64,000 bases of DNA, from the NCBI RefSeq assembly GCF_910589235.1, contig NC_060966.1, positions 496,001-560,000 of the forward strand. The letters are read 5' to 3'. Positions 25,618 through 39,178 of this stretch are shown here, piece by piece (position 1 is the first letter of the stretch; every line of letters starts with the position of its first letter). The notes beneath the pieces were generated by a model. The model searched no databases and was not told the DNA's origin. It saw only the letters and a program-made list of their open reading frames with translations. A program made the translations under genes and the position numbers. This DNA is from Vespa crabro (taxonomy: Eukaryota > Arthropoda > Insecta > Hymenoptera > Vespidae).

Positions 25618-26640
25618 GCATTTCATAAGATCAAACATCAATTTTATATTGGAATCAAAGTTTTTAACATTCTTTTATATCGTATATACGATTTTTCGCT
25701 CATATACGCGTATCGTCGAAAAACGAAAACTTGAAATCTCGTTCAATTTCATTGATTTTATATTCTATCGATGCAGAATAAAGAATATAACAAGAATATA
25801 ACGTTTTTACTATGTTTAAATACGCGTTTTCATATGATAATTGTCGAAAAACCTAATCGACCTACGCGAATTTCGGTATATGCGAAGATAAAATCGTGAA
25901 ATCTTTAATAATACTTGTGCCACAGTTAGAAAAATGTTACCAATCGATTCAGAACATTGCATTTCATAAGATCAAACATCTATTTTATATTGGAATCAAA
26001 GTTTTTAACATTCTTTCATATCGTATATACGATTTTTCGCTCATATACGCGTATCGTCGAAAAACGAAAACCTGAAATCTCGTTCAATTTCATTGATTTT
26101 ATATTCTATCGATACAGAATAAAGAATATAACAAGAATATAACGTTTTTACTATGTTTAAATACGCGTTTTCATATGATAATTGTCGAAAAACCTAATCG
26201 ACATAGGCGAATTTCGGTATATGCGAAGATAAAATCGTGAAATCTTTAATAATACTTGTACCACAGTTAGAAAAATGTTACCAATCGATTCAGAACATTG
26301 CATTTCATAAGATCAAACATCTATTTTATATTGGAATCAAAGTTTTTAACATTCTTTCATATCGTATATACAATTTTTCGCTCATATACGCGTATCGTCG
26401 AAAAACGAAAACTTGAAATCTCGTTCAATTTCATTGATTTTATATTCTATCGATGCAGAATAAAGAATATAACAAGAATATAACGTTTCTACTATGTTTA
26501 AATACGCGTTTTCATATGATAATTGTCGAAAAACGTAATCGACATACGCGAATTTCGGTATATGCGAAGATAAAATCGTGAAATCTTTAATAATACTTGT
26601 GCCACAGTTAGAAAAATGTTACCAATCGATTCAGAACATT
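25618..26640 (+). repeat. Higher-order repeat XYZ, copy 2 (3 units, W missing)
   Basis: X (25618), Y (25959) and Z (26300) repeat with the same markers as copy 1, but Z is followed at once by the next X (26641). One unit, W, has been lost or never acquired, giving a 1023-bp variant of the 1364-bp repeat. Confidence 0.9.
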
Positions 26641-28004
26641 GCATTTCATAAGATCAAACATCAATTTTATATTGGAATCAAAGTTTTTAACATTCTTTTA
26701 TATCGTATATACGATTTTTCGCTCATATACGCGTATCGTCGAAAAACGAAAACTTGAAATCTCGTTCAATTTCATTGATTTTATATTCTATCGATGCAGA
26801 ATAAAGAATATAACAAGAATATAACGTTTTTACTATGTTTAAATACGCGTTTTCATATGATAATTGTCGAAAAACCTAATCGACCTACGCGAATTTCGGT
26901 ATATGCGAAGATAAAATCGTGAAATCTTTAATAATACTTGTGCCACAGTTAGAAAAATGTTACCAATCGATTCAGAACATTGCATTTCATAAGATCAAAC
27001 ATCTATTTTATATTGGAATCAAAGTTTTTAACATTCTTTCATATCGTATATACGATTTTTCGCTCATATACGCGTATCGTCGAAAAACGAAAACCTGAAA
27101 TCTCGTTCAATTTCATTGATTTTATATTCTATCGATACAGAATAAAGAATATAACAAGAATATAACGTTTTTACTATGTTTAAATACGCGTTTTCATATG
27201 ATAATTGTCGAAAAACCTAATCGACATAGGCGAATTTCGGTATATGCGAAGATAAAATCGTGAAATCTTTAATAATACTTGTGCCACAGTTAGAAAAATG
27301 TTACCAATCGATTCAGAACATTGCATTTCATAAGATCAAACATCTATTTTATATTGGAATCAAAGTTTTTAACATTCTTTCATATCGTATATACAATTTT
27401 TCGCTCATATACGCGTATCGTCGAAAAACGAAAACTTGAAATCTCGTTCAATTTCATTGATTTTATATTCTATCGATGCAGAATAAAGAATATAACAAGA
27501 ATATAACGTTTCTACTATGTTTAAATACGCGTTTTCATATGATAATTGTCGAAAAACGTAATCGACATACGCGAATTTCGGTATATGCGAAGATAAAATC
27601 GTGAAATCTTTAATAATACTTGTGCCACAGTTAGAAAAATGATACCAATCGATTCAGAACATTGCATTTCATAAGATCAAACATTTATTTTATATTGGAA
27701 TCAAAGATTTTAACATTCTTTCATATCGTATGTACGATTTTTCGCTCATATACGCGTATCGTCGAAAAACGAAAACTTGAAATCTCGTTCAATTTCATTG
27801 ATTTTATATTCTATCGATGCAGAATAAAGAATATAACAAGAATATAACGTTTCTACTATGTTTAAATACGCGTTTTCATATGATAATTGTCGAAAAACGT
27901 AATCGACATACGCGAATTTCGGTATATGCGAAGATAAAATCGTGAAATCTTTAATAATACTTGTGCCACAGTTAGAAAAATGTTACCAATCGATTCAGAA
28001 CATT
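26641..28004 (+). repeat. Higher-order repeat XYZW, copy 3 (4 units)
   Basis: X (26641), Y (26982), Z (27323) and W (27664) recur. AATGATACC before W lies 2387 bp (seven units) after its copy-1 partner, consistent with 4 + 3 units. W here ends with GTTTCTACT, a Z marker that copy-1 W lacks, so it may be a W-Z hybrid. Confidence 0.88.
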
Positions 28005-29369
28005 GCATTTCATAAAATCAAACATCTGTTTTATATTGGAATCAAAGTTTTTAACATTCTTTCATATCGTATATACGATTTTTCGCTCATATACGCGTAT
28101 CGTCGAAAAACGAAAACTTGAAATCTCGTTCAATTTCATTGATTTTATATTCTATCGATGCAGAATAAAGAATATAACAAGAATATAACGTGTTTACTAT
28201 GTTTAAATACGCGTTTTCATATGATAATTGTCGAAAAACCTAATCGACATACGCGAATTTCGGTATATGCGAAGATAAAATCGTGAAATCTTTAATAATA
28301 CTTGTGTCCACAGTTAGAAAAATGTTACCAATCGATTCAGAACATTGCATTGCATAAGATCAAACATCTATTTTATATTGGAATCAAAGTTTTTAACATT
28401 CTTTCATATCGTATATACGATTTTTCGCTCATATACGCGTATCGTCGAAAAACGAAAACTTGAAATCTCGTTCAATTTCTTTCATTTTATATTCTATCGA
28501 TGCAGAATAAAGAATATAACAAGAATATAACGTTTATACTATGTTTAAATACGCGTTTTCATATGATACTTTTCGAAAAACGTAATCGACATACGCGAAT
28601 TTCGGTATATGCGAAGATAAAATCGTGAAATCTTTAATAATACTTGTGCCACGGTTAGAAAAATGTTACCAATCGATTCAGAACATTGCATTTCATAAGA
28701 TCAAACATCTATTTTATATTGGAATCAAAGTTTTTAACATTCTTTCATATCGTATATACGATTTTTCGCTCATATACGCGTATCGTCGAAAAACGAAAAC
28801 TTGAAATCTCGTTCAATTTCATTGATTTTATATTCTATCGATGCAGAATAAAGAATATAACAAGAATATAACGTTTTTACTATGTTTAAATACGCGTTTT
28901 CATATGATAATTTTCGAAAAACGTAATCGACATACGCGAATTTCGGTATATGCGAAGATAAAATCGTGAAATCTTTAATAATACTTGTGCCACGGTTAGA
29001 AAAATGTTACCAATCGATTCAGAACATTGCATTTCATAAGATCAAACATCTATTTTATATTGGAATCAAAGTTTTTAACATTCTTTCATATCGTATATAC
29101 GATTTTTCGCTCATATACGCGTATCGTCGAAAAACGAATACTTGAAATCTCGTTCAATTTCATTGATTTTATATTCTATCGATGCAGAAAAAAGAATATA
29201 ACAAGAATATAACGTTTTTACTATGTTTAAATACGCGTTTTCATATGATAATTGTCGAAAAACGTAATCGACATACGCGAATTTCGGTATATGCGAAGAT
29301 AAAATCGTGAAATCTTTAATAATACTTGTGCCACGGTTAGAAAAATGTTACCAATCGATTCAGAACATT
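28005..29369 (+). repeat. Single-unit amplification marked by CCACGGTTAG
   Basis: Three successive unit junctions (near 28650, 28990 and 29330) carry CCACGGTTAG instead of CCACAGTTAG, and the first two are preceded by TTTTCGAAAAACG. This is the signature of recent one-unit tandem expansion. A one-base insertion (TGTGTCCACAG near 28306) precedes it, and the unit at 28347 has the private TTTCTTTCATT stretch. Confidence 0.8.
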
Positions 29370-29694
29370 GCATTTCATAAGATCAAATATCTATTTTATA
29401 TTGGAATCAAAGTTTTTAACATTCTTTCATATCGTATATACGATTTTTCGCTCATATACGCGTATCGTCGAAAAACGAAAACTTGAAATCTCGTTCAATT
29501 TCATTGATTTTATATTCTATCGATGCAGAATAAAGAATATAACAAAAATATAACGTTTTTACTATGGTTAAATACGCGTTTTCATATGATAATTGTCGAA
29601 AAACGTAATCGACATACGCGAAGATAAAATCGTGAAATCTTTAATAATACTTGTGCAACAGTTAGAAAAATGTTACCAATCGATTCAGAACATT
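29370..29694 (+). repeat. 325-bp unit with 16-bp deletion (first)
   Basis: CATACGCGAAGATAAAATCG near 29614 replaces the usual longer form. Sixteen bases between two direct GCGAA pentamers (unit positions 249-253 and 265-269) are gone, leaving one GCGAA. The following junction has GTGCAACAG. The deletion removes most of the TTCG..CGAA element. Confidence 0.93.
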
Positions 29695-30376
29695 GCATTT
29701 CATAAGATCAAACATCTATTTTATATTGGAATCAAAGTTTTTAACATTCTTTCATATCGTATATACGATTTTTCGCTCATATACGCATATCGTCGAAAAA
29801 CGAAAACTTGAAATCTCGTTCAATTTCATTGATTTTATATTCTATCGATGCAGAAAAAGGAATATAACAAGAATATAACGTTTTTACTATGTTTAAATAC
29901 GCGTTTTCATATGATAATTGTCGAAAAACGTAATCGACATACGCGAATTTCGGTATATGCGAAGATAAAATCGTGAAATCTTTAATAATACTTGTGCCAC
30001 AGTTAGAAAAATGTTACCAATCGATTCAGAACATTGCATTTCATACGATCAAACATCTATTTTATATTGGAATCAAAGTTTTTAACATTCTTTCATATCG
30101 TATATACGATTTTTCGCTCATATACGCGTATCGTCGAAAAACGAAAACTTGAAATCTCGTTCAATTTCATTGATTTTATATTCTATCGATGCAGAATAAA
30201 GAATATAACAAGAATATAACGTTTTTACTATTTTTAAATACGCGTTTTCAAATGATAATTGTCGAAAAACGTAATCGACATACGCGAATTTCGGTATATG
30301 CGAAGATAAAATCGTGAAATCTTTAATAATACTTGTGCCACAGTTAGAAAAATGTTACCAATCGATTCAGAACATT

Positions 30377-30701
30377 GCTTTTCATAAGATCAAACATCTA
30401 TTTTATATTGGAATCAAAGTTTTTAACATTCTTTCATATCGTATATACGATTTTTCGCTCATATACGCGTATCGTCGAAAAACGAAAACTTGAAATCTCG
30501 TTCAATTTAATTGATTTTATATTCTATCGATGCAGAATAAAGAATATAACAAGAATATAACGTTTTTACTATGTTTAAATACGCGTTTTCATATGAAAAT
30601 TGTCGAAAAACGTAATCGACATACGCGAAGATAAAATCGTGAAATCTTTAATAATACTTGTGCAACAGTTAGAAAAATGTTACCAATCGATTCAGAACGT
30701 T
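30377..30701 (+). repeat. 325-bp unit with 16-bp deletion (second)
   Basis: The junction (near 30627) and the GTGCAACAG that follows are identical to those of the unit at 29370, 1007 bp earlier (two 341-bp units plus one 325-bp unit). This points to duplication of one deletion event. It also carries AATTTAATTGA, shared with the third deletion unit. Confidence 0.93.
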
Positions 30702-31042
30702 GCATTTCATAAGATCAAACATCTATTTTATATTGGAATCAAAGTTTTTAACATTCTTTCATATCGTATATACGATTTTTCGCTCATATACGCGTATCGT
30801 CGAAAAACGAAAACTTGAAATCTCGTTCAAATTCATTGATTTTATATTCCATCGATGCAGAATAAAGAATATAACAAGAATATAACGTTTTTACTATGTT
30901 TAAATACGCGTTTTCATATGATAATTGGCGAAAAACGTAATCGACATACGCGAATTTCGGTATATGCGAAGATAAAATCGTGAAATCCTTAATAATACTT
31001 GTGCCACAGTTAGAAAAATATTACCAATCGATTCAGAACATT

Positions 31043-31367
31043 GCATTTCATAAGATCAAACATCTATTTTATTTTGGAATCAAAGTTTTTAACATTCTTT
31101 CATATCGTATATACAATTTTTCGCTCATATACGCGTATCGTCGAAAAACGAAAACTTGAAATCTCGTTCAATTTAATTGATTTTATATTCTATCGATGCA
31201 GAATAAAGAATATAACAAGAATATAACGTTTTTACTATGTTTAAATACGCGTTTTCATATGATAATTGTCGAAAAACGTAATCGACATACGCGAAGATAA
31301 AATCGTGAAATCTTTAATAATACTTGTGCAACAGTTAGAAAAATGTTACCAATCGATTCAGAACATT
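31043..31367 (+). repeat. 325-bp unit with 16-bp deletion (third)
   Basis: The same 16-bp deletion lies near 31294, 666 bp (341 + 325) after the second, again followed by GTGCAACAG and again with AATTTAATTGA. Together the three form a small higher-order pattern with spacings of three and two units. The next unit (31368) has lost one T near 31505. Confidence 0.93.
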
Positions 31368-34300
31368 GCATTTCATAAGATCAAACATCTATTTTATATT
31401 GGAATCAAAGTTTTTAACATTCTTTCATATCGTATATACGATTTTTCGCTCGTATACGCGTATCGTCGAAAAACGAAAACTTGAAATCTCGTTCAATTTC
31501 ATTGATTTATATTCTATCGATGCAGAATAAAGAATATAACAAGAATATAACGTTTTTCCTATGTTTAAATACGCGTTTTCATATGATAATTGTCGAAAAA
31601 CGTAATCGACATATGCGAATTTCGGTATATGCGAAGATAAAATCGTGAAATCTTTAATAATACTTGTGCAACAGTTAGAAAAATGTTACCAATCGATTCA
31701 GAACATTGCATTTCATAAGATCAAACATCTATTTTATATTGGAATCAAAGTTTTTAACATTCTTTCATATCGTATATCCGATTTTTCGCTCATATACGCG
31801 TATCGTCGAAAAACGAAAACTTGAAATCTCGTTCAATTTCATTGATTTTATATTCTATCGATGCAGAATAAAGAATATAACAAGAATATAACGCTTTTAC
31901 TATGTTTAAATACGCGTTTTCATATGATAATTGTCGAAAAACGTAATCGACATACGCGAATTTCGGTATATGCGAAGATAAAAACGTGAAATCTTTAATA
32001 ATACTTGTGCCACAGTTAGAAAAATATTACCAATCGATTCAGAACATTGCATTTCATAAGATCAAACATCTATTTTATATTGGAATCAAAGTTTTTAACA
32101 TTCTTTCATATCGTATATACGTTTTTTCGCTCATATACGCGAATCGTCGAAAAACGAAAACTTGAAATCTCGTTCAATTTCATTGATTTTATATTCTATC
32201 GATGCAGAATAAAGAATATAACAAGAATATATCGTTTTTACTATGTTTAAATACGCGTTTTCATATGATAATTATCGAAAAACGTAATTGACATGCGCAA
32301 ATTTCGGTATATGCGAAGATAAAATCGTGAAATCTTTAATAATACTTGTGCCACAGTTAGAAAAATGTTACCAATCGATTCAGAACATTGCATTTCATAA
32401 GATCAAACATTTATTTTATATTGGAATCAAAGTTTTTAACATTCTTTCGTATCGTATATACGATTTTTCGCTCATATACGCGTATTATCGAAAAACGAAA
32501 ACTTGAAATCTCGTTCAATTTCATTGATTTTATATTCTATCGATGCAGAATAAAGAATATAACAAGAATATAACGTTTTTACTATGTTTAAATACGCGTT
32601 TTCGTATGATAATTGTCGAAAAACGTAATTGACATGCGCGATTTTTGGTATATGCGAAGATAAAATCGTGAAATCTTTAATAATACTTGTGCCACAGTTA
32701 GAAAAAAGTTACCAATCGATTCAGAACATTGCATTTCATAAGATCAAACTTCTATTTTATATTGGAATCAAAGTTTTTAACATTCTTTCATATCGTATAT
32801 ACGATTTTTCGCTCATATACGCGTATCGTCGAAAAACGAAAACTTGAAATCTCGTTCAATTTCATTGATTTTATATTCTATCGATGCAGAATAAAGAATA
32901 TAACAAGAATATAACGTTTTTACTATGTTTAAATACGCGTTTTTATATGATAATTGTCGAAAAACGTAATCGACATACGCGAATTTCGGTATATGCGAAG
33001 ATAAATTCGTGAAATCTTTAATAATACTTGTGCCACAGTTAGAAAAATGTTACCAATCGATTCCATACATTGCATTTCATAAGATCAAACATCTATTTTA
33101 TATTGGAATCAAAGTTTTTAACATTCTTTCATATCGTATATACGATTTTTCGCTCATATACGCGTACCGTCGAAAAACGAAAACTTGAAATCTCATTCAA
33201 TTTCATTGATTTTATATTCTATCGATGCAGAATAAAGAATATAACAAGAATATAACGTTTTTACTATGTTTAAATACGCGTTTTCATATGATAATTGTCG
33301 AAAAACGTAATCGACATACGCGAATTTCGGTATATGCGAAGATAAAATCGTGAAATCTTTAATAATACTTGTGCCACAGTTAGAAAAATGTTACCAATCG
33401 ATTCAGAACATTGCATTTCATAAGATCAAACATCTATTTTATATTGGAATCAAAGTTTTTAACATTCTCTCATATCGTATATACGATTTTTCGCTCATAT
33501 ACGCGTATCGTCGAAAAACGAAAACTTGAAATCTCGTTCAATTTCATTGATTTTATATTCTATCGATGCAGAATAAAGAATATAACAAGAATATAACGTT
33601 TTTACTATGTTTAAATACGCGTTTTCATATGATAATTGTCGAAAAACGTAATCGACATACGCGAATTTCGGTATATGCGAAGATAAAATCGTGAAATCTT
33701 TAATAATACTTGTGCCACAGTTAGAAAAATGTTACCAATCGATTCCATACATTTCATTTCATAAGATCAAACATCTATTTTATATTGGAATCAAAGTTTT
33801 TAACATTCTTTCATATCGTATATACGATTTTTCGCTCATATACGCGTATCGTCGAAAAACGAAAACTTGAAATCTCGTTCAATTTCATTGATTTTATATT
33901 CTATCGATGCAGAATAAAGAATATAACAAGAATATAACGTTTTTACTATGTTTAAATACGCGTTTTCATATGATAATTGTCGAAAAACGTAATCGACATA
34001 CGCGAATTTCGGTATATGCGAAGATAAAATCGTGAAATCTTTAATAATACTTGTGCCACAGTTAGAAAAATGTTACCAATCGATTCCATACATTTCATTT
34101 CATAAGATCAAACATCTATTTTATATTGGAATCAAAGTTTTTAACATTCTTTCATATCGTATATACGATTTTTCGCTCATATACGCGTACCGTCGAAAAA
34201 CGAAAACTTGAAATCTCATTCAATTTCATTGATTTTATATTCTATCGATGCAGAATAAAGAATATAACAAGAATATAACGTTTTTACTATGTTTAAATAC

Positions 34301-35798
34301 GCGTTTTCATATGATAATTGTCGAAAAACGTAATCGACATACGCGAATTTCGGTATATGCGAAGAAAAAATCGTGAAATCTTTAATAATACTTGTGCCAC
34401 AGTTAGAAAAATGTTACCAATCGATTCAGAACATTGCATTTCATAAGATCAAACATCTATTTTATATTGGAATCAAAGTTTTTAACATTCTTTCATATCG
34501 TATATACGATTTTTCGCTCATATACGCGTATCGTCGAAAAACGAAAACTTGAAATCTCGTTCAATTTCATTGATTTTATATTCTATCGATGCAGAATAAA
34601 GAATATAACAAGAATATAACGTTTTTACTATGTTTAAATACGCGTTTTCATATGATAATTGTCGAAAAACGTAATCGACATACGCGAATTTCGGTATATG
34701 CGAAGATAAAATCGTGAAATCTTTAATAATACTTGTGCCACAGTTAGAAAAATGTTACCAATCGATTCAGAACATTGCATTTCATAAGATCAAACATCTA
34801 TTTTATATTGGAATCAAAGTTTTTAACATTCTTTCATATCGTATATACGATTTTTCGCTCATATACGCGTATCGTCGAAAAACGAAAACTTGAAATCTCG
34901 TTCAATTTCATTGATTTTATATTCTATCGATGCAGAATAAAGAATATAACAAGAATATAACGTTTTTACTATGTTTAAATACGCGTTTTCATATGATAAT
35001 TGTCGAAAAACCTAATCGACATACGCGAATTTCGGTATATGCGAAGATAAAATCGTGAAATCTTTAATAATACTTGTGCCACAGTTAGAAAAATGTTACC
35101 AATCGATTCAGAACATTGCATTTCATAAGATCAAACATCTATTTTATATTGGAATCAAAGTTCTTAACATTCTTTCATATCGTATATACGATTTTTCGCT
35201 CATATACGCGTATCGTCGAAATTGAAAACTTGAAATCTCGTTCAATTTCATTGACTTTATATTCTATCGATGCAGAATAAAGAATATAACAAGAATATAA
35301 CGTTTTTACTATGTTTAAATACGCGTTTTCATATGATAATTGTCGAAAAACGTAATCGACATACGCGAATTTCGGTATATGCGAAGATAAAATCGTGAAA
35401 TCCTTAATAATACTTGTGCCACAGTTAGAAAAATGTTACCAATCGACTCAGAACATTGCATTTCATAAGATCAAACATCTATTTTATATTGGAATCAAAG
35501 TTTTTAACATTCTTTCATATCGTATATACGATTTTTCGCTCATATACGCGTATCGTCGAAAAACGAAAACTTGAAATCTCGTTCAATTTCATTGATTTTA
35601 TATTCTATCGATGCAGAATAAAGAATATAAAAAGAATATAACGTTTTTACTATGTTTAAATACGCGTTTTCATATGATAATTGTCGAAAAACGTAATCGA
35701 CATACGCGAATTTCGGTATATGCGAAGATAAAATCGTGAAATATTTAATAATACTTGTGCCACAGTTAGAAAAATGTTACCAATCGATTCAGAACATT
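31368..35798 (+). repeat. Subfamily B units with GATTCCATAC and GACATGCGC sub-groups
   Basis: There are thirteen units. GACATGCGC occurs at two successive junctions (near 32291 and 32632). GATTCCATAC precedes the units at 33072, 33754 and 34095; the first and last of these also share GTACCGTCG and CTCATTCAAT at a three-unit spacing, and the last two share CATTTCATTTC. The unit at 35118 has GTCGAAATTGAAAAC, one base short. Nothing other than satellite is present. Confidence 0.85.
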
Positions 35799-36128
35799 GC
35801 ATTTCATAAGATCAAACATCTATTTTATATTGGAATCAAAGTTTTTAACATTCTTTCATATCGTATATACGATTTTTCGCTCATATACGCGTATCGTCGA
35901 AAAACGAAAACTTGAAATCTCGTTCAATTTCATTGATTTTATATTCTATCGATGCAGAATAAAGAACATAACGTTTTTACTATGTTTGAATACGCGTTTT
36001 CATATGATAATTGTCGAAAAACGTAATCGACATACGCGAATTTCGGTATATGCGAAGAAGAAATCGTGAAATCTTTAATAATACTTGTGCCACAGTTAGA
36101 AAAATGTTACCAATCGATTCAGAACATT
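35799..36128 (+). repeat. 330-bp unit, one 11-mer lost (first)
   Basis: AAAGAACATAACG near 35961 shows a single copy of the AAGAATATAAC element, with one T-to-C change. The private base means this deletion may be independent of the other three. The next unit lacks one T near 36183. Confidence 0.9.
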
Positions 36129-37833
36129 GCATTTCATAAGATCAAACATCTATTTTATATTGGAATCAAAGTTTTTAACATTCTTCATATCGTATATACG
36201 ATTTTTCGCTCATATACGCGTATCGTCGAAAAACGAAAACTTGAAATCTCGTTCAATTTCATTGATTTTATATTCTATCGATGCAGAATAAAGAATATTA
36301 CAAGAATATAACGTTTTTACTATGAATAAATACGCGTTTTCATATGATAATTGTCGAAAAACGTAATCGACATACGCGAATTTCGGTATATGCGAAGATA
36401 AAATCGTGAAATCTTTAATAATACTTGTGCCACAGTTAGAAAAATGTTACCAATCGATTCAGAACATTGCATTTCATAAGATCAAACATCTATTTTATAT
36501 TGGAATCAAAGTTTTTAACATTCTTTCATATCGTATATACGATTTTTCGCTCATATACGCGTATCGTCGAAAAACAAAAACTTGAAATCTCGTTCAATTT
36601 CATTGATTTTATATTCTATCGATGCATAATAAAGAATAAAACAAGAATATAACGTTTTTACTATGTTTTAAATACGCGTTTTCATATGATAATTGTCGAA
36701 AAACGTAATCGACATACGCGAATTTCGGTATATGCGAAGATAAAATCGTGAAATCTTTAATAATACTTGTGCCACAGTTAGAAAAATGTTACCAATCGAT
36801 TCAGAACATTGCATGTCATAAGATCAAACATCTATTTTATATTGGAATCAAAGTTTTTAACATTATTTCATATCGTATACACGATTTTTCGCTCATATAC
36901 GCGTATCGTCGAAAAACGAAAACTTGAAATCTCGTTCAATTTCATTGATTTTATATTCTATCGATGCAGAATAAAGAATATAACAAGAATATAACGTTTT
37001 TACTATGTTTAAATACGCGTTTTCATATGATAATTGTCGAAAAACGTAATCGACATACGCGAATTTCGGTATATGCGAAGATAAAATCGTGAAATCTTTA
37101 ATAATACTTGTGCCACAGTTAGAAAAATGTTACCAATCGATTCAGAACATTGCATTTCATAAGATCAAACATCTATTTTATGTTGGAATCAAAGTTTTTA
37201 ACATTCTTTCATATCGTATATACGATTTTTCGCTCATATACGCGTATCGTCGAAAAACGAAAACTTGAAATCTCGTTCAATTTCATTGATTTTATATTCT
37301 ATCGATGCAGAATAAAGAATATAACAAGAATATAACGTTTTTACTATGTTTAAATACGCGTTTTCATATGATAATTGTCGAAAAACGTAATCGACATACG
37401 CGAATTTCGGTATATGCGAAGATAAAATCGTGAAATCTTTAATAATACTTGTGCCACAGTTAGAAAAATGTTACCAATCGATTCAGAACATTGCATTTCA
37501 TAAGATCAAACATCTATTTTATATTGTAATCAAAGTTTTTAACATTCTTTCATATCGTATATACGATTTTTCGCTCATATACGCGTATCGTCGAAAAACG
37601 AAAACTTGAAATCTCGTCCAATTTCATTGTTTTTATATTCTATCGATGCAGAATAAAGAATATAACAAGAATATAACGTTCTTACTATGTTTAAATACGC
37701 GTTTTCATATGATAATTGTCGAAAAACGTAATCGACATATGCGAATTTCGGTATATGCGAAGATAAAATCGTGAAATCTATAATAATACTTGTGCCACAG
37801 TTAGAAAAATGTTACCAATCGCTTCAGAACATT

Positions 37834-38163
37834 GCATTTCATAAGATCAAACAACTATTTTATATTGGAATCAAAGTTTTTAACATTCTTTCATATCGTA
37901 TACACGATTTTTCGCTCATATACGCGTATCGTCGAAAAACGAAAACTTGAAATCTCGTTCAATTTCATTGATTTTATATTCTATCGATGCAGAATAAAGA
38001 ATATAACGTTTTTACTATGTTTAAATACGCGTTTTCATATGATATTTGTCGAAAAACTTAATCGACATACGCGAATTTCGGTATACGCGAAGATAAAATC
38101 GTGAAATCTTTAATAATACTTGTGCCACAGTTAGAAAGATGTTACCAATCGATTCAGAACATT
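37834..38163 (+). repeat. 330-bp unit, one 11-mer lost (second); also an ATCGCTTCAG marker unit
   Basis: AAAGAATATAACG near 37996 is a clean single-copy form. The unit is preceded by CATATGCG, TCTATAATAAT and ATCGCTTCAG and contains AAACAACTAT and GTATACACG. This marker combination recurs in the unit at 42920, 15 units later. Downstream GATATTTGTCG and AACTTAATCG link it to the third and fourth 11-bp-deleted units. Confidence 0.9.
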
Positions 38164-38846
38164 GCATTTCATAAGATCAAACATCTATTTTATATTGGAA
38201 TCAAAGTTTTTAACATTCTTTCACATCGTATATACAATTTTTCGCTCATATACGCCTATCGTCGAAAAACGAAAACTTGAAATCTCGTTCAATTTCATTG
38301 ATTTTATATTCTATCGATGCAGAATAAAGAATATAACAAGAATATAACGTTTTTACTATGTTTAAATACGCGTTTTCATATGATAATTGTCGAAAAAACG
38401 TAATCGACATACGCGAATTTCGGAATATGCGAAAATAAAATCGTGAAATCTTTAATAATACTTGTGCCACAGTTAGAAAAATGTTACCAATCGATTCAGA
38501 ACATTGCATGTCATAAGATCAAACATCTATTTTATATTGGAATCAAAGTTTTTAACATTCTTTCATATCGTATATACGATTTTTCGCTCATAAACGCGTA
38601 TCGTCGAAAAACGAAAACTTGAAATCTCGTTCAATTTCATTGATTTTATATTCTATCGAAGCAGAATAAAGAATATAACAAGAATATAACGTTTTTACTA
38701 TGTTTAAATACGCGTTTTCATATGATAATTGTCGAAAAACGTAATCGACATACGCGAATTTCGGTATATGCGAAGATAAAATCGTGAAATCTTTAATAAT
38801 ACTTGTGCCACAGTTAGAAAAATGTTACCAATCGATTCAGAACATT

Positions 38847-39178
38847 GCATGTCATAAGATCAAACATCTATTTTATATTGGAATCAAAGTTTTTAACATT
38901 ATTTCATATCGTATACACGATTTTTTCGCTCATATACGCGTATCGTCGAAAAACGAAAACTTGAAATCTCGTTCAATTTCATTGATTTTATATTCTATCG
39001 ATGCAGAATAAAGAATATAACGTTTTTACTATGTTTTAAATACGCGTTTTCATATGATATTTGTCGAAAAACTTAATCGACATACGCGAATTTCGGTATA
39101 TGCGAAGATAAAATCGTGAAATCTTTAATAATACTTGTGCCACAGTTAGAAAAATGTTACCAATCGATTCAGAACATT
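38847..39178 (+). repeat. 332-bp unit, one 11-mer lost plus two inserted bases (third)
   Basis: It has the 11-bp deletion near 39012, an extra T near 38925 and an extra T in ACTATGTTTTAAAT near 39034. GATATTTGTCG and AACTTAATCG follow, as after the units at 37834 and 41907, so these three very likely descend from one deletion. Confidence 0.9.
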
